From: Anabaena subtropica FACHB-260
GTDB taxonomy: Bacteria; Cyanobacteriota; Cyanobacteriia; Cyanobacteriales; Nostocaceae
Length of the DNA: 64,000 nucleotides
Assembly: GCF_014697105.1 (NCBI RefSeq)
Contig: NZ_JACJRF010000016.1
Location: forward strand, 52,599-116,598
Direction: 5' to 3'
The notes under the pieces are model-generated. The model was not told the origin of the DNA. It saw only the letters and a list, made by a program, of their open reading frames with translations, and made no database searches. The number at the start of each line of letters is the position of its first letter. The stretch's first letter is position 1. Below, one piece after another: positions 1 through 10,160 of this stretch. A program made the position numbers and the translations under genes.

Positions 1-1273
1 TGGGGCTAAACATAAAGGTAATTTTGTTTGCACCCATCGCCGTTGGGACAATTGGCAAAATTTCTACTTGAAACTTTACCTTTTCCATCGCCAAAGGTTT
101 AAGTTCAGCTATTAATCGAGATTCTAAAGTAGCGGCGGTTTTCTGGCGTAACTGGGTTAATTTTTGACAGGCTTGAGTTAGTTTTTCAAAACTGGCTTTT
201 TCTTGTTGTTCTAAATTTTCTATGGATTGTTCACCGTCGTTGAGGGCTGCTAATTCAGCTTGAATTTTTTCGTAGTAGGCGATCGCTTCTGTTAAACTAG
301 GCCCATACTTGCGGCAAATTTGTTTTAACTCCCGAATTCGTTCTTCTACTTCTTCTAAACGCTGGGGGTCGGCTTCTAAATTTTCCCCATAGGTGTTAAT
401 CTGCCTTGCTACTTCTGTTAAGGCTGTTTGGGCATCTCTGACCAAATCTAACAGTGGTTGCAGTTGAGAATCATATTCCACCATGTTGTTTAAGGTGACT
501 TCACTGTCGCCCAATAAATCTGTGGCTGCTGGAGTTTCATCCTCATTTTGATACAAAGCCTGATAGACTTTGTAACTCATCTGTTGTAAATCAACGACAT
601 GGTTGAGGCGTTCTCGTTCTTGTTGGAGTTGTTCTAATTCCAGGGGATCGCTGAGGTTAGCTGTACTTAATTCTTGGACTTGGTAAGTCAACAAATCCAG
701 TTGTTGTAGTCGTTCCCGTTCCGAAGTGCGGCGTTTTTCTAAATTGGTGTGGGCTTGCTGATAAGTACTAAAAGCCGTGGCGATAAGTTGACGCTGCTGG
801 ATTAGAGCATCGCCGCCATACATATCTAACCAGTCGCGGACTTGGGCTGATTGTCCTACTTGCACTGTTTGACCTTGGGCCGTAATTTCCACCAAGCGAT
901 CGCGCAGTCCGCCCATAACTTGACGATTGACTAACACCCCATTCACCCGCGATCGGCTACGGATGTTGCTTGTTGTGACAGCAATTTCTCGACTAATAAC
1001 TACAGAATTGTCATCAATTAAATCTATTTCTTGTTCCGTCAACCAAGCCGCTAACGAGGGGTTAGTGGTGAAAGTTCCTTCCACCATCGCCTTAGCTGTT
1101 CCAGTCCGAATCACACGACTGGAGACTTTTCCACCTAAAACAGCATCAATCGCATCTAAAATAATCGATTTCCCTGCGCCGGTTTCGCCTGTTAAAACAT
1201 TTAGTCCCGCGCCAAAATCTAGTTCCAGTTGATCAATTAGGGCAAAATTTTCAATTCGCAGGCAAAGCAACAT
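1..1273 (-). CDS. recN: DNA repair protein RecN (5' part; runs off the left edge)
   Basis: SMC-like ATPase that acts in recombinational repair of double-strand breaks. Reading the minus strand from the ATG at 1273 gives MLLCLRIENFALIDQLELDF followed by a Walker A motif GETGAGKSIILDAI with Lys35. This is the standard RecN N-terminus: a short beta strand, IENFALI, then the P-loop. The frame stays open to the window edge, so about 424 residues are visible. RecN is usually 550-590 residues, so the C-terminal ATPase lobe with Walker B lies outside. The later residues are rich in Glu/Gln/Leu, as expected for the coiled-coil arm. It is divergent from the ABC1 kinase gene, with about 310 bases between them. 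Confidence 0.93.
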   Translation of the reverse strand, partial: MLLCLRIENFALIDQLELDFGAGLNVLTGETGAGKSIILDAIDAVLGGKVSSRVIRTGTAKAMVEGTFTTNPSLAAWLTEQEIDLIDDNSVVISREIAVTTSNIRSRSRVNGVLVNRQVMGGLRDRLVEITAQGQTVQVGQSAQVRDWLDMYGGDALIQQRQLIATAFSTYQQAHTNLEKRRTSERERLQQLDLLTYQVQELSTANLSDPLELEQLQQERERLNHVVDLQQMSYKVYQALYQNEDETPAATDLLGDSEVTLNNMVEYDSQLQPLLDLVRDAQTALTEVARQINTYGENLEADPQRLEEVEERIRELKQICRKYGPSLTEAIAYYEKIQAELAALNDGEQSIENLEQQEKASFEKLTQACQKLTQLRQKTAATLESRLIAELKPLAMEKVKFQVEILPIVPTAMGANKITFMFSP

Positions 1274-1582
1274 CAAGCCAAATTCTCCTAGAGGGGCAGA
1301 TGCCGGATATTTCCCACTTTCGGCAACTAACAATACCTATTACCATTGAATTAGCAAGCACATTTAAGTGTAACAAAAAAGCAGGATAGGGAGTGCAGCA
1401 GCCGAAAAAGACCAAGCCAAAAGAGGCAAGGGGAAAAGGGGAAAAGGGGAAATACCTCTCCTCTGTCTCTTTGGGTAAACTATCTTCCCTCCTCTCTTAT
1501 CTCCAATTCCTAAAATTAGGGATTTCCTGTAAAGATATTGTTACAATACTTAACAAGTTCAATCCGACCGGTGGCTCTATTC
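1274..1582. other. Divergent intergenic region, recN / ABC1 kinase
   Basis: About 310 bases between two divergent starts, so it should hold promoters for both genes. I see a purine-rich direct repeat of AAAAGGGG-type units near 1428-1452 but no clear operator or terminator. A 66-codon open frame here (1393-1593) overlaps the downstream start and has no recognisable features; I do not call it a gene. Confidence 0.5.
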
Positions 1583-3595
1583 ATGACTGTTAAGACACTT
1601 CCCCCAAATTCCCGACCGATTGAGGGCGAACTACAGCTAAAGGATACACAAGCCTTGGTTGTACGCTCATCAGAAACCCTCGCATCTGAAAGGCTCCAGG
1701 TGTTGGTAACTACAAATCTCGAACCTGAGACGATAGTTTACGACCCTGTGGCGGTAGCGGAGCATTATCGTCACAGACCCCTGCAAGTTTTGCGGCGAAT
1801 TTTCGCTGTTTTGGGGCCTACTCTCTCCTTTTTCTTAGGTTTGTGGTGGGACAATAAACGGGGTGTAGTGGTAAAAAGTGACCGTCGTCGGGCTATTCAG
1901 TTAAAAGACTTACTCACCCAACTAGGGCCAGCTTATATCAAAATTGGGCAAGCCTTATCTACAAGACCGGATTTGGTTCCCCCCGTATATTTAGAAGAAC
2001 TCACCAGACTACAAGACCAATTACCCGCTTTTCCTAACGAAATTGCTTACCAATTTATTCAAGAAGAATTAGGACAGCCACCGGAAGAGGTTTACGAAGA
2101 ACTTTCAGTCCAACCAATTGCGGCTGCTTCTTTGGGACAAGTGTATAAAGGTAAGTTGAAAACAGGCGAAGAAGTAGCTGTTAAGGTGCAGCGTCCTGAT
2201 TTGAGAGAAAGAATTACGATTGACCTGTATATTTTGCGCGGGCTGGCTGCTTGGGTACAAAAGAAAGTTAAACGGGTGCGGAGTGATTTAGTCGGGATTT
2301 TGGATGAATTAGGCGATCGCATTTTTGAAGAGATGGACTACATCCACGAAGGTCAAAATGCCGAACGCTTTTTTCAATTATATGGACATATTAAAGACAT
2401 ATATGTACCGAGAATTTACTGGGAATACACTAACCGTCGGGTCTTAACGATGGAGTGGATTAACGGCACAAAACTTACACAGACAGCAGAAATTAGCGCC
2501 CAAGGGATAGATGCACGTTATCTCATTGAAGTTGGTGTGCAATGTTCTCTGCGACAACTTTTAGAACATGGATTTTTCCACGCTGACCCCCATCCAGGTA
2601 ATTTGTTAGCTACACCAGATGGTAAACTCGCTTACCTAGACTTTGGGATGATGAGCGAGATTCAACCCCCACAACGTTATGGTTTAATTGAGGCGATCGT
2701 CCACGTCGTTAACCGTGACTTTGAAGGTCTAGCACAGGACTACGTTAAATTAGACTTCTTATCCCCAGAAACAGACCTCACCCCGATTATTCCCGCATTT
2801 GGGAAAGTGTTTGCCAATGCTCAAGGTGCTAGTGTTGCTGAGTTCAACATTAAAAGCATCACTGATGAACTATCAGAGTTGATGTATGAGTATCCTTTCC
2901 GCGTACCTCCTTACTACGCCTTAATCATTCGCTCCCTCGTCACCTTGGAAGGGATTGCTATTTACATAGACCCCAACTTCAAAGTATTGAGCGAAGCTTA
3001 TCCTTACGTATCTAAACGTTTATTAACTGACTCAGCACCACAACTAAGAACATCACTAAGAGATTTACTCTTTAAAGATGGTAAATTCCGGTGGAATCGG
3101 TTAGAAAACTTATTACGCAATGCGCGGAAAAATCAAGACTACGACCTCGACTTAGTAGTGAACCAAGGCGTAGATTTCCTCTCCTCTGAACGTGGTTCTT
3201 TTATTCGAGACAAGCTAGTAGATGAGTTATTAAACGGAATCAATGCTTTAAGCAAAAATGTGTTGCATAACTTCACTTACCTACTAAGAGAACAAGTAGG
3301 AATCACAGCCATCAATCAAACTCCAGCAGCCACCGTTGAACAACAACAAACCTTAGAGCATATCAAAAATATCTTAAATATTCTCCAAGAAACTCGCGGT
3401 TTTGATCCAGCCAAGTTAGCACCCCAAGTTGCTCAACTGATATTCAATCCAGGTGTACAACGTTTGGGACAGCAAGTAGCTAATCAATTTATCCAGAAAG
3501 CTACAGTACGTCTAATTCGAGAATTATTAACCGTAGAAAAAGTCACCAACAGTAATATAGAAACACCCGCGCCGTTAGTGGAGATTAAGAGATAG
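1583..3595 (+). CDS. ABC1/UbiB (AarF) family atypical kinase
   Basis: Member of the ABC1/ADCK/UbiB family of protein-kinase-like ATPases, which in bacteria and plastids are linked to ubiquinone, plastoquinone or tocopherol metabolism. Visible family motifs include the KxGQ signature (YIKIGQALSTRPDLVPP, near residue 120), the Ala-rich nucleotide loop AAASLGQVYKG, an invariant Lys in VAVKVQRP, the catalytic HADPHPGNLL near 333 and DFGMM near 353. The long C-terminal extension is typical of cyanobacterial and plastid members. I chose the ATG at 1583 (MTVKTLPPNS); the frame is open further upstream to a TTG at 1538 and a GTG at 1571, but these add nothing conserved. The protein is then about 670 residues. 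The physiological substrate cannot be told from sequence. Confidence 0.9.
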   Translation: MTVKTLPPNSRPIEGELQLKDTQALVVRSSETLASERLQVLVTTNLEPETIVYDPVAVAEHYRHRPLQVLRRIFAVLGPTLSFFLGLWWDNKRGVVVKSDRRRAIQLKDLLTQLGPAYIKIGQALSTRPDLVPPVYLEELTRLQDQLPAFPNEIAYQFIQEELGQPPEEVYEELSVQPIAAASLGQVYKGKLKTGEEVAVKVQRPDLRERITIDLYILRGLAAWVQKKVKRVRSDLVGILDELGDRIFEEMDYIHEGQNAERFFQLYGHIKDIYVPRIYWEYTNRRVLTMEWINGTKLTQTAEISAQGIDARYLIEVGVQCSLRQLLEHGFFHADPHPGNLLATPDGKLAYLDFGMMSEIQPPQRYGLIEAIVHVVNRDFEGLAQDYVKLDFLSPETDLTPIIPAFGKVFANAQGASVAEFNIKSITDELSELMYEYPFRVPPYYALIIRSLVTLEGIAIYIDPNFKVLSEAYPYVSKRLLTDSAPQLRTSLRDLLFKDGKFRWNRLENLLRNARKNQDYDLDLVVNQGVDFLSSERGSFIRDKLVDELLNGINALSKNVLHNFTYLLREQVGITAINQTPAATVEQQQTLEHIKNILNILQETRGFDPAKLAPQVAQLIFNPGVQRLGQQVANQFIQKATVRLIRELLTVEKVTNSNIETPAPLVEIKR

Positions 3596-3684
3596 AGTTT
3601 TTTTGAATTTTGCGAAAAGTTCTGTAGTCGGGTTTCCCGCCGTAGGAAACTTTTCAAGACGAATTTTGAATTTTGAATTGGTTT

Positions 3685-4263
3685 ATGACCACAACAGTCA
3701 ACAAACTCACTCTAGACGAGTATCTTGCCTATGATGATGGCACAGATACTCGCTATGAACTTGTGGATGGAGAATTGGTGGAAATGCCGCCAGAAACTGA
3801 TAGAAACAATTTAATTTCCCTCTATTTGCTGTCGCAATTTCTGAAATTCGTCCCTATTCAACTCATCCGCCATAAAGATACAGAACTCGTGGTTATAGGT
3901 AATAGAACTCGTGTACGATTACCGGACTTGATGATATTGACACAGGAATTATTAGAAGCGATCGCTGGTGGTCGGGCTACAATTACCCCAGATATGCCTT
4001 CCCCTGTACTGGTAGTTGAGGTAGTTTCCCCTGGAAAAGTAAATCAAGATAGAGACTACCGCTATAAGCGTTCTGAATATGCTGCACGAGGTATACCTGA
4101 ATACTGGATTGTTGACCATGATAAAGCCAGAATTACTCTACTAACTCTGGTAGATGGATTGTATGAAGAAACTGTATTTCAAGGAACAGATCCCATTAAA
4201 TCAAAGATTATTCCCCTGCTAGATTTGACTGCTATCCAAGTCTTGCAAGCCGGACAGGTGTAA
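3685..4263 (+). CDS. Uma2 family (DUF820) endonuclease-like protein
   Basis: Belongs to the Uma2/DUF820 family, a PD-(D/E)XK-like restriction-endonuclease fold greatly expanded in cyanobacteria; the cellular role is unknown. The N-terminus MTTTVNKLTLDEYLAY followed by YELVDGELVEM is characteristic. The putative active-site acid and core sit in RVRLPDLMIL and in SPVLVVEVVSPGKVNQDRDY, which ends in a Lys-containing helix (YKRSEYAARGIPEYWIVD). The product is about 192 residues, normal for the family. The ATG at 3685 is preferred over an upstream TTG at 3673 because the family start is MTTT-like. It follows the ABC1 kinase by 89 bases, which contain TTTTGAA repeats. Confidence 0.88.
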   Translation: MTTTVNKLTLDEYLAYDDGTDTRYELVDGELVEMPPETDRNNLISLYLLSQFLKFVPIQLIRHKDTELVVIGNRTRVRLPDLMILTQELLEAIAGGRATITPDMPSPVLVVEVVSPGKVNQDRDYRYKRSEYAARGIPEYWIVDHDKARITLLTLVDGLYEETVFQGTDPIKSKIIPLLDLTAIQVLQAGQV

Positions 4264-4404
4264 ACCAATCACACATAAAACATATTTTTGTTCTGCCAGT
4301 TGGACGTAGTAGGATTGTTCAGGTATGCCTAAGGTGGTGATTTGTTCACAATTAGGCAATCTAAAATTAGAGCAAAAGACGATTCCTCAAACAAGCACAC
4401 TCCA

Positions 4405-6837
4405 ATGCGTATTTCTTTGAACTGGCTGCGGGAACTAGTAGAAATAAAACTTAGCCCAGAAGAATTAGCCCATACTTTGACAATGGCTGGGTTTGAAGTC
4501 GAAGACATTGAAGACCGCCGCACTTGGGCAAATGGCGTTGTTGTGGGGAGAGTGCTTGAGCGTCAACCCCACCCCAACGCTGATAAGTTGAGTGTTTGTC
4601 AAGTAGATGTCGGTACGGCTGAGACTTTAAATATTGTCTGTGGTGCGCCTAATGTCCGAGCAGATATTTATGTACCAGTCGCTACTGTAGGCGCTTATTT
4701 ACCTAACATTGATTTAAAAATCAAACCGGCGAAATTGCGTGGTGTTCCTTCCCAGGGAATGATTTGTTCTTTGAAGGAACTTGGTTTACCTAGTGAAGTA
4801 GACGGTATTTATATCTTTCCCCAAGAAAACTTAACTTTGGGTAGCGATGTCCGCCCCTTGTTGGGTTTGGATGATGTAATTTTAGATGTCACTGCTACTG
4901 CTAACCGTGCTGATGCTTTGAGTATGGTTGGTATAGCACGAGAAGTTGCTGCTTTGACTGGTGCAAAATTGAGTATCCCTGAACCTGGGGAAGTCTCTGT
5001 GTCCCAGGATGCAGGGAAGTTAGGTTTAAAAATCGCTGATACTCAAGCCTGTCCTGCTTATATTGGTACGGTAATTGAACAGGTGAAAGTTGCTCCTTCT
5101 CCTGATTGGTTGCAACAGCGTTTGCGTTCGGCTGGGGTACGACCGATTAGTAATGTGGTGGATATTACTAATTATGTGTTGTTTGAATGGGGACAACCAT
5201 TACACGCGTTTGACCAAGGGCGCTTAAAATCTGTCGCTAGTAGCGAAAGCTTGACTATCGGTGTTCGTTTTGCCAATCAAGGGGAAACATTGAAAACCCT
5301 CGATGGGCAAACTCGCAACCTGACAACCCAAAATTTGTTAATCACAGCGAATGATCAACCCGTGGCTTTAGCGGGAGTTATGGGGGGTGAAGAAACAGAA
5401 GTCTATGAGGGTACACAAAGCCTAGTCTTAGAAGCCGCTTTATTTGATTCTGTGGCGATTCGCCGTTCTGCTCGTAGTGTGGGGTTACGTAGTGAAGCCT
5501 CTGGTAGATACGAACGCGGTGTGAATCGTGCAGAGTTAGAAGTAGCAAATCGCCGGGCTTTATCTTTGATGAGTGAATTGACTGGTGGCGTGATTGTGCA
5601 TCAGGAAATGGCTGATACCCGTCCCGACCCTGCAAATTGGAGTCACTCGATTCTACTGCGTTTAGACCGCTTGAATGAAGTCCTGGGACCCATTAATGTG
5701 GGGGAAACGGGAGAACTGGAAGGAAAAGACGTAGAACGTATTTTGACTGCATTGGGATGTCAGTTAACCCCCAGTGGAGAAGATTCTTGGAATGTTTCCG
5801 TACCACCCTATCGTTACCGAGACTTGGAACGGGAAATTGATTTAATTGAAGAAGTTGCCCGTCTCTACGGTTATGACAATTTCTGTGATACCTTGCCAGA
5901 TAAGTCAGAGGCTGGTTATTTACCTGTGGAGCAGGAGTTGGCGCGAAAATTACGTGCGGCGATGCGGGCAGAAGGGCTGACAGAATTAATTCAATATTCT
6001 TTAGTTAAACCAGGGGAAGATAGACAGATAGTCTTGAGTAACCCCTTGTTTGTGGAATATTCAGCTTTGCGGACTGATTTGCTGGCTGGGTTAATTGACG
6101 CTTTTCAATACAACCTAGAACAAGGGAATGGTTCCTTGAATGGTTTTGAAATTGGGCGGATTTTCTGGCAAGAGGAAGACGGATTGCAAGAAAAAGATGC
6201 GATCGCTGGCATTATAGGAGGAGATACAACCCTCGGTAAGTGGTCAAAAGGTAGTCGTGAACAACCCCTGACCTGGTTTGAAGCCAAAGGTATTTTAGAG
6301 GCTGTATTTCAGCAACTCGGTATCGTGGTTGAATATCAACCCGATTGTCGTGACAACCGCTTACACCCAGGACGTACCGCCTCATTATGGATTGGTGGTA
6401 ACAGATTGGGTATCTTTGGACAACTCCACCCCCAACTACGACGTGATAAAGGTTTACCAGAGTCCGTCTACGTGTTCCAGTTGGATTTAGATGTGCTGTT
6501 AGATGCCTTAGATAAAGATGAAATTCTTGTACCTGCATTCAAACCTTACTCTACATATCCAGCAAGCGATCGCGATATTGCTTTTTTTGCACCTGTAAAA
6601 CTCTCCGTCTCGGAAATCGAAAAAGCTATTAATCAGGCTGGTAAAGGTTTACTAGAGTCGGTGGAATTGTTTGATGAATATCGTGGCGAAAACGTCCCTC
6701 AAGGACAACGGAGTTTGGCATTTAGACTAGTGTACCGGGCAAGCGATCGCACTCTTACTGATACGGAAGTCGAACCAGTACACAACAAAGTCCGCGAAGC
6801 TTTGGTAGAAAAATTCGGCGTGAACTTGAGAAGTTAA
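4405..6837 (+). CDS. pheT: Phenylalanyl-tRNA synthetase beta subunit
   Basis: Beta chain of the heterotetrameric PheRS that charges tRNA-Phe; the alpha subunit (pheS) is not next to it, as is common in cyanobacteria. The protein begins [20 protein letters not shown]. It has the tRNA-binding (EMAP/OB-fold) domain near residues 40-150 ([22 protein letters not shown]), the B3/B4 domain with [22 protein letters not shown], the B5 domain and the C-terminal ferredoxin-fold anticodon-binding domain ([19 protein letters not shown] near 710). The length of about 810 residues is normal. The ATG at 4405 matches the family start; open frame upstream to 4342 is not conserved. Confidence 0.96.
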   Translation: MRISLNWLRELVEIKLSPEELAHTLTMAGFEVEDIEDRRTWANGVVVGRVLERQPHPNADKLSVCQVDVGTAETLNIVCGAPNVRADIYVPVATVGAYLPNIDLKIKPAKLRGVPSQGMICSLKELGLPSEVDGIYIFPQENLTLGSDVRPLLGLDDVILDVTATANRADALSMVGIAREVAALTGAKLSIPEPGEVSVSQDAGKLGLKIADTQACPAYIGTVIEQVKVAPSPDWLQQRLRSAGVRPISNVVDITNYVLFEWGQPLHAFDQGRLKSVASSESLTIGVRFANQGETLKTLDGQTRNLTTQNLLITANDQPVALAGVMGGEETEVYEGTQSLVLEAALFDSVAIRRSARSVGLRSEASGRYERGVNRAELEVANRRALSLMSELTGGVIVHQEMADTRPDPANWSHSILLRLDRLNEVLGPINVGETGELEGKDVERILTALGCQLTPSGEDSWNVSVPPYRYRDLEREIDLIEEVARLYGYDNFCDTLPDKSEAGYLPVEQELARKLRAAMRAEGLTELIQYSLVKPGEDRQIVLSNPLFVEYSALRTDLLAGLIDAFQYNLEQGNGSLNGFEIGRIFWQEEDGLQEKDAIAGIIGGDTTLGKWSKGSREQPLTWFEAKGILEAVFQQLGIVVEYQPDCRDNRLHPGRTASLWIGGNRLGIFGQLHPQLRRDKGLPESVYVFQLDLDVLLDALDKDEILVPAFKPYSTYPASDRDIAFFAPVKLSVSEIEKAINQAGKGLLESVELFDEYRGENVPQGQRSLAFRLVYRASDRTLTDTEVEPVHNKVREALVEKFGVNLRS

Positions 6838-6915
6838 CTAAAAGTAAGTGATGAGTTGATACATCACTCATCGCTTATGATTAATTTTGAATTTTGAATT
6901 TTGAATTGAATCACT

Positions 6916-7185
6916 ATGCCGAAATATATTGTTTGGGGAACCTACTGTGATGACGTGCTGGAAAAACGCACGCCTTACCGTCAAGCTCACTTGGATGGAT
7001 TAGCAAAACAAAAGGAATCTGGTGTACTAATTACTATTGGCCCTACCAAAGATGTGACCAAAGTCTTTGGGATTTACGAAGCAGAAAATGAAGCCACTAT
7101 ACGTCAATTAATTGAAAATGACCCCTATTGGCAACATGGTATCTGGACTGAATATGATGTGAAAGAGTGGATTCAGGCTATTTAA
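6916..7185 (+). CDS. YciI-family protein
   Basis: Small cytosolic protein of 89 residues of the YCII-related (DUF1330-like alpha/beta dimer) family. Its start PKYIVWGTYCDDVLEKRTPYRQAH and the segment GPTKDVTKVFGIYEAENEA are typical, including the conserved His in YRQAHLDGL, proposed as part of a putative active site in this fold. The second half, NDPYWQHGIWTEYDVKEW, is the usual C-terminus. Function is unknown; family members are suspected small-molecule enzymes or chlorite dismutase-like folds. It follows pheT by 78 bases containing several TTTTGAA repeats. Confidence 0.82.
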   Translation: MPKYIVWGTYCDDVLEKRTPYRQAHLDGLAKQKESGVLITIGPTKDVTKVFGIYEAENEATIRQLIENDPYWQHGIWTEYDVKEWIQAI

Positions 7186-7319
7186 TTCGTAGCGACTGTC
7201 ACAAAAGAGCAATCATCAAATCGGATTCCCATAGCATCCAACTTAGTTAGATGCGAAACTATGGTTTAAATCACACGCAGTCAAACGTAAATTTATAGAC
7301 GTACCAAATTCAATGGGGT

Positions 7320-7400
7320 ACTCATGGGGTGATAGTTAAAGAAATGGTTTTGACGCAAGCACTCCTTGAAAGAGTGGGTGCGTCAAACGATCCCCAGAAG
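7320..7400. promoter_or_regulatory. Hairpin in the leader of the GH57 gene
   Basis: GACGCAAGCACTC and GAGTGGGTGCGTC (7352-7385) form an interrupted stem with a short loop, about 85 bases upstream of the GH57 start and inside a 285-base intergenic region. No U-tract follows, so it is not a convincing terminator; it could be a 5'-UTR structure or part of a dispersed repeat. Confidence 0.4.
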
Positions 7401-7470
7401 GTCTTAAAATATTGTTAATTTCCCCCTAATTCCTCGACCTTCACTTTAACAAGTATCACCCCAGAACACT

Positions 7471-9060
7471 ATGGCTATCGGCTACGTCGCGCTCGTACTT
7501 CACGCACATCTACCCTTCGTTCGTCACCCAGAAAGTGACTACGTGCTAGAGGAAGAATGGCTTTATGAAGCCATCACCGAAACATACATTCCCCTATTGA
7601 AAGTATTTGAAGGCTTAAAGCGAGACGGCATCGACTTTAAAATCACAATGAGTATGACACCGCCTCTTGTGTCGATGCTCCGCGATCCTCTATTGCAAGA
7701 ACGCTATGACGCACACTTAGCCAAACTCGAAGAACTAACAGAACTGGAAGCCGAGCGTAATGCCCATAATGGACACATTCGTTACTTAGCGGAACACTAT
7801 GCCACTGAATTTAACGAAGCGCGTCAGATGTGGGAGCGCTACGACGGTGATTTGGTGACGGCTTTTAAGCAATTCCAAGACACCAACAATTTAGAAATTA
7901 TTACTTGTGGTGCTACCCACGGCTATTTGCCACTGATGAAAATGTATCCACAAGCTGTGTGGGCGCAAATTCAAGTAGCTTGTGAACACTACGAAGAAAC
8001 TTTTGGTCGTCCACCCAAAGGCATTTGGTTGCCAGAATGCGCCTACTACGAAGGTTTGGAACGAATGCTGGCAGATGCTGGTTTACGTTACTTCCTCACA
8101 GATGGGCATGGTATTCTGTATGCTCGTCCTCGTCCGAGATTCGGTACTTATGCGCCAATTTTTACAGAAACTGGTGTTGCTGCTTTTGGTCGAGATCATG
8201 AATCTTCTCAACAGGTATGGTCTTCTGAGGTTGGTTATCCTGGTGCAGCAGAATATCGGGAATTTTACAAAGACTTGGGTTGGGAGGCTGAATATGAGTA
8301 CATCAAGCCCTACATTATGCCCAATGGTCAACGGAAAAATACGGGGATTAAGTATCACAAAATTACCGGGCGTGGTTTAGGATTATCAGATAAAGCGCTG
8401 TATGACCCTTACTGGGCAAGGGAAAAAGCCGCAGAACACGCAGCTAATTTTATGTATAACCGCGAACGCCAAGCAGAGCATCTGTATGGAATTATGCAGC
8501 GTCCGCCGATTATTGTTTCACCTTATGATGCAGAATTGTTTGGTCATTGGTGGTATGAAGGGCCTTGGTTCATTGATTACCTGTTCCGCAAGTCCTGGTA
8601 TGACCAAGGCACTTATGCTATGACTCATTTGGCAGACTATTTACGAGCAGAGCCGACGCAACAAGTCTGTCGTCCTTCCCAGTCTAGTTGGGGTTACAAG
8701 GGTTTTCATGAATATTGGTTGAATGAAACGAATGCTTGGATTTACCCGCATTTGCATAAGGCGGCTGAACGCATGATTGAAATATCCACCCTAGAACCGG
8801 AGGATGAATTAGGATGGCGAGCGCTTAACCAAGCAGCAAGAGAACTGCTGTTAGCGCAATCTTCTGACTGGGCATTTATTATGCGGACAGGAACAATGGT
8901 TCCTTATGCTGTCAGACGGACGCGATCGCACCTCATGCGCTTTAATAAGCTATACGAAGATGCGAAAATCGGCAAATTTGATAGTGGTTGGTTAGAAAAA
9001 GTCGAGTTGATGGATAATATTTTCCCCAATATTAACTATCGTCTTTACCGGCCTTTGTAA
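7471..9060 (+). CDS. GH57 family 1,4-alpha-glucan branching enzyme
   Basis: Glycoside hydrolase family 57 protein of the branching-enzyme type (DUF1957-like), which forms alpha-1,6 branches in glycogen. The start MAIGYVALVLHAHLPFVRHP carries conserved region 1 (HAHLPFVRHPE). Region 3, GIWLPECAYYEG, has the catalytic Glu, and region 4, VSPYDAELFGHWWYEGP, has the acid/base Asp. C-terminal helices with SSWGYKGFHEYWLN and SSDWAFIMRTGTMVPYA are typical of the branching subgroup rather than amylopullulanases. The length of 529 residues matches the family. It stands alone between a 285-base leader and a strong terminator. Older annotations often call such proteins alpha-amylase. Confidence 0.88.
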   Translation: MAIGYVALVLHAHLPFVRHPESDYVLEEEWLYEAITETYIPLLKVFEGLKRDGIDFKITMSMTPPLVSMLRDPLLQERYDAHLAKLEELTELEAERNAHNGHIRYLAEHYATEFNEARQMWERYDGDLVTAFKQFQDTNNLEIITCGATHGYLPLMKMYPQAVWAQIQVACEHYEETFGRPPKGIWLPECAYYEGLERMLADAGLRYFLTDGHGILYARPRPRFGTYAPIFTETGVAAFGRDHESSQQVWSSEVGYPGAAEYREFYKDLGWEAEYEYIKPYIMPNGQRKNTGIKYHKITGRGLGLSDKALYDPYWAREKAAEHAANFMYNRERQAEHLYGIMQRPPIIVSPYDAELFGHWWYEGPWFIDYLFRKSWYDQGTYAMTHLADYLRAEPTQQVCRPSQSSWGYKGFHEYWLNETNAWIYPHLHKAAERMIEISTLEPEDELGWRALNQAARELLLAQSSDWAFIMRTGTMVPYAVRRTRSHLMRFNKLYEDAKIGKFDSGWLEKVELMDNIFPNINYRLYRPL

Positions 9061-9409
9061 TGAGTGCTGAGTATTCAGGAAAAAATACTAATACAGCGCA
9101 GCGTCAATAAACCACCCATTCCAAATCAATGAAACATTTACCCTGCATTAATTTTGACTTTTGACTTCACGGTGGTACTAGTCTCTAGTCTCTTTTTTTA
9201 TAAAGACTTCCAAGCAAAACCCCCAGCACGAATTACTGGGGGTTTTATTACTATTACGCGAGTTAGCATTTTTGCTGTTACAAGAGCAGATTACAGCTAG
9301 CGTATCCCGAAATAAATATTTAGGGGCTTGAAACCCTGGATATTTGGGGAATTCCAGAATCTTTCTCCCTGGCCCCCGCTTCCTGCACAAGAGCCTCTTC
9401 TGTCAGGAA
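9061..9409. other. Convergent intergenic region between GH57 and recR
   Basis: This 349-base gap lies between convergent genes. It contains one clear feature, the hairpin terminator at 9216-9246. Open frames inside it (for example 9178-9390 minus) overlap the terminator and show no family features. Confidence 0.6.
9216..9246. terminator. Strong bidirectional rho-independent terminator
   Basis: AAAACCCCCAG (9216-9226), a 9-base loop, then CTGGGGGTTTT (9236-9246): a perfect 11-bp stem with a U-run on the plus transcript and an equivalent on the minus transcript. It separates convergent GH57 and recR and can serve both. Confidence 0.85.
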
Positions 9410-10006
9410 CTATTCTAGTTCCCTACGTCCTTCTAAAGCTCTTGCTAGTGTAATTTCGTCTGCATATTCTAAATCTCCACCTACAGGCAAACCAAAGGCA
9501 ATTCGTGTCACTTTAGTAAAAGGTTTGAGTAGTTGACCTATATAAAGTGTTGTTGTTTCTCCTTCAACACTCGGACTAATTGCTAAAATTACTTCTCGCG
9601 GTTTTTGCTGACTCACCCTCCGGACTAAAGCTTGGACAGTCAACTGTTCTGGGCCGATTCCATCTATAGGAGAAATTACTCCGCCTAAAACGTGATACTT
9701 ACCTTTATACTCGCGGGTTTTTTCTAGTGCAATGACATCACGAGAATCAGCTACAACACAGATAGTGTTGTTATCTCTATTAACATTGCGGCAGATTTCA
9801 CAAACTGGTTCAGCAGATAGGTGGAAGCAGACAGAACACAAGCCCACCTGTTTTTTTGCTTCAACTAAGGCTTGTGCCAGAGCCTCTACTTCTGCTTCTG
9901 GTCGCTTTAAAATGTGTAAAGCTAGTCGCTGGGCGGTTTTAGGACCAACTCCTGGTAGGCGTTGCAGTTGTTCAATTAACCGTGCTAAGGGGCGTGTGTA
10001 AACCGT
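9410..10006 (-). CDS. recR: Recombination protein RecR
   Basis: Zinc-finger/TOPRIM protein of the RecFOR pathway that loads RecA at gaps. The minus frame gives [20 protein letters not shown] (helix-hairpin-helix), then the Cys4 zinc finger CSVC...CEIC, the TOPRIM segment [30 protein letters not shown] and the C-terminal [20 protein letters not shown]. Length from 10006 is 198 residues, the family norm. There is no ATG, GTG or TTG between the in-frame stop (TAA, just upstream) and the conserved VYTRPL segment. The first codons are GAT AAA ACA ACG GTT TAC, after a GGAG Shine-Dalgarno. I set the start at the ACG (10006) because of spacing and length. The first standard start is a GTG at 9847, which would delete the HhH domain. 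Confidence 0.88.
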   Translation of the reverse strand, partial: TVYTRPLARLIEQLQRLPGVGPKTAQRLALHILKRPEAEVEALAQALVEAKKQVGLCSVCFHLSAEPVCEICRNVNRDNNTICVVADSRDVIALEKTREYKGKYHVLGGVISPIDGIGPEQLTVQALVRRVSQQKPREVILAISPSVEGETTTLYIGQLLKPFTKVTRIAFGLPVGGDLEYADEITLARALEGRRELE

Positions 10007-10160
10007 TGTTTTATCTCCAGAATGTTTTTACGTTAACTATGATGGCATTTTTCCAGAATTTTGGATTACTCAGTAAACAGAAAAGTTATACAATCATCTA
10101 TGGCCAGTCAGGAACCAAACAAAGCCAATCTCAAATCCAAAATTGGCACGATCAAGTAGA

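Noticed and set aside
927..1232. 101-codon plus-strand open frame
   Set aside because: It lies antisense inside recN, whose minus frame has clear family motifs.
1393..1593. 66-codon open frame before the ABC1 kinase
   Set aside because: It covers low-complexity GGGGAAAA repeats, overlaps the next gene start and has no recognisable features.
3685..4263. Transposon-associated nuclease
   Set aside because: Uma2 proteins are widespread single genes in cyanobacteria; no terminal repeats or transposase are next to it.
9178..9390. 70-codon minus-strand open frame after GH57
   Set aside because: It spans the strong terminator hairpin and has no family similarity that I can see.
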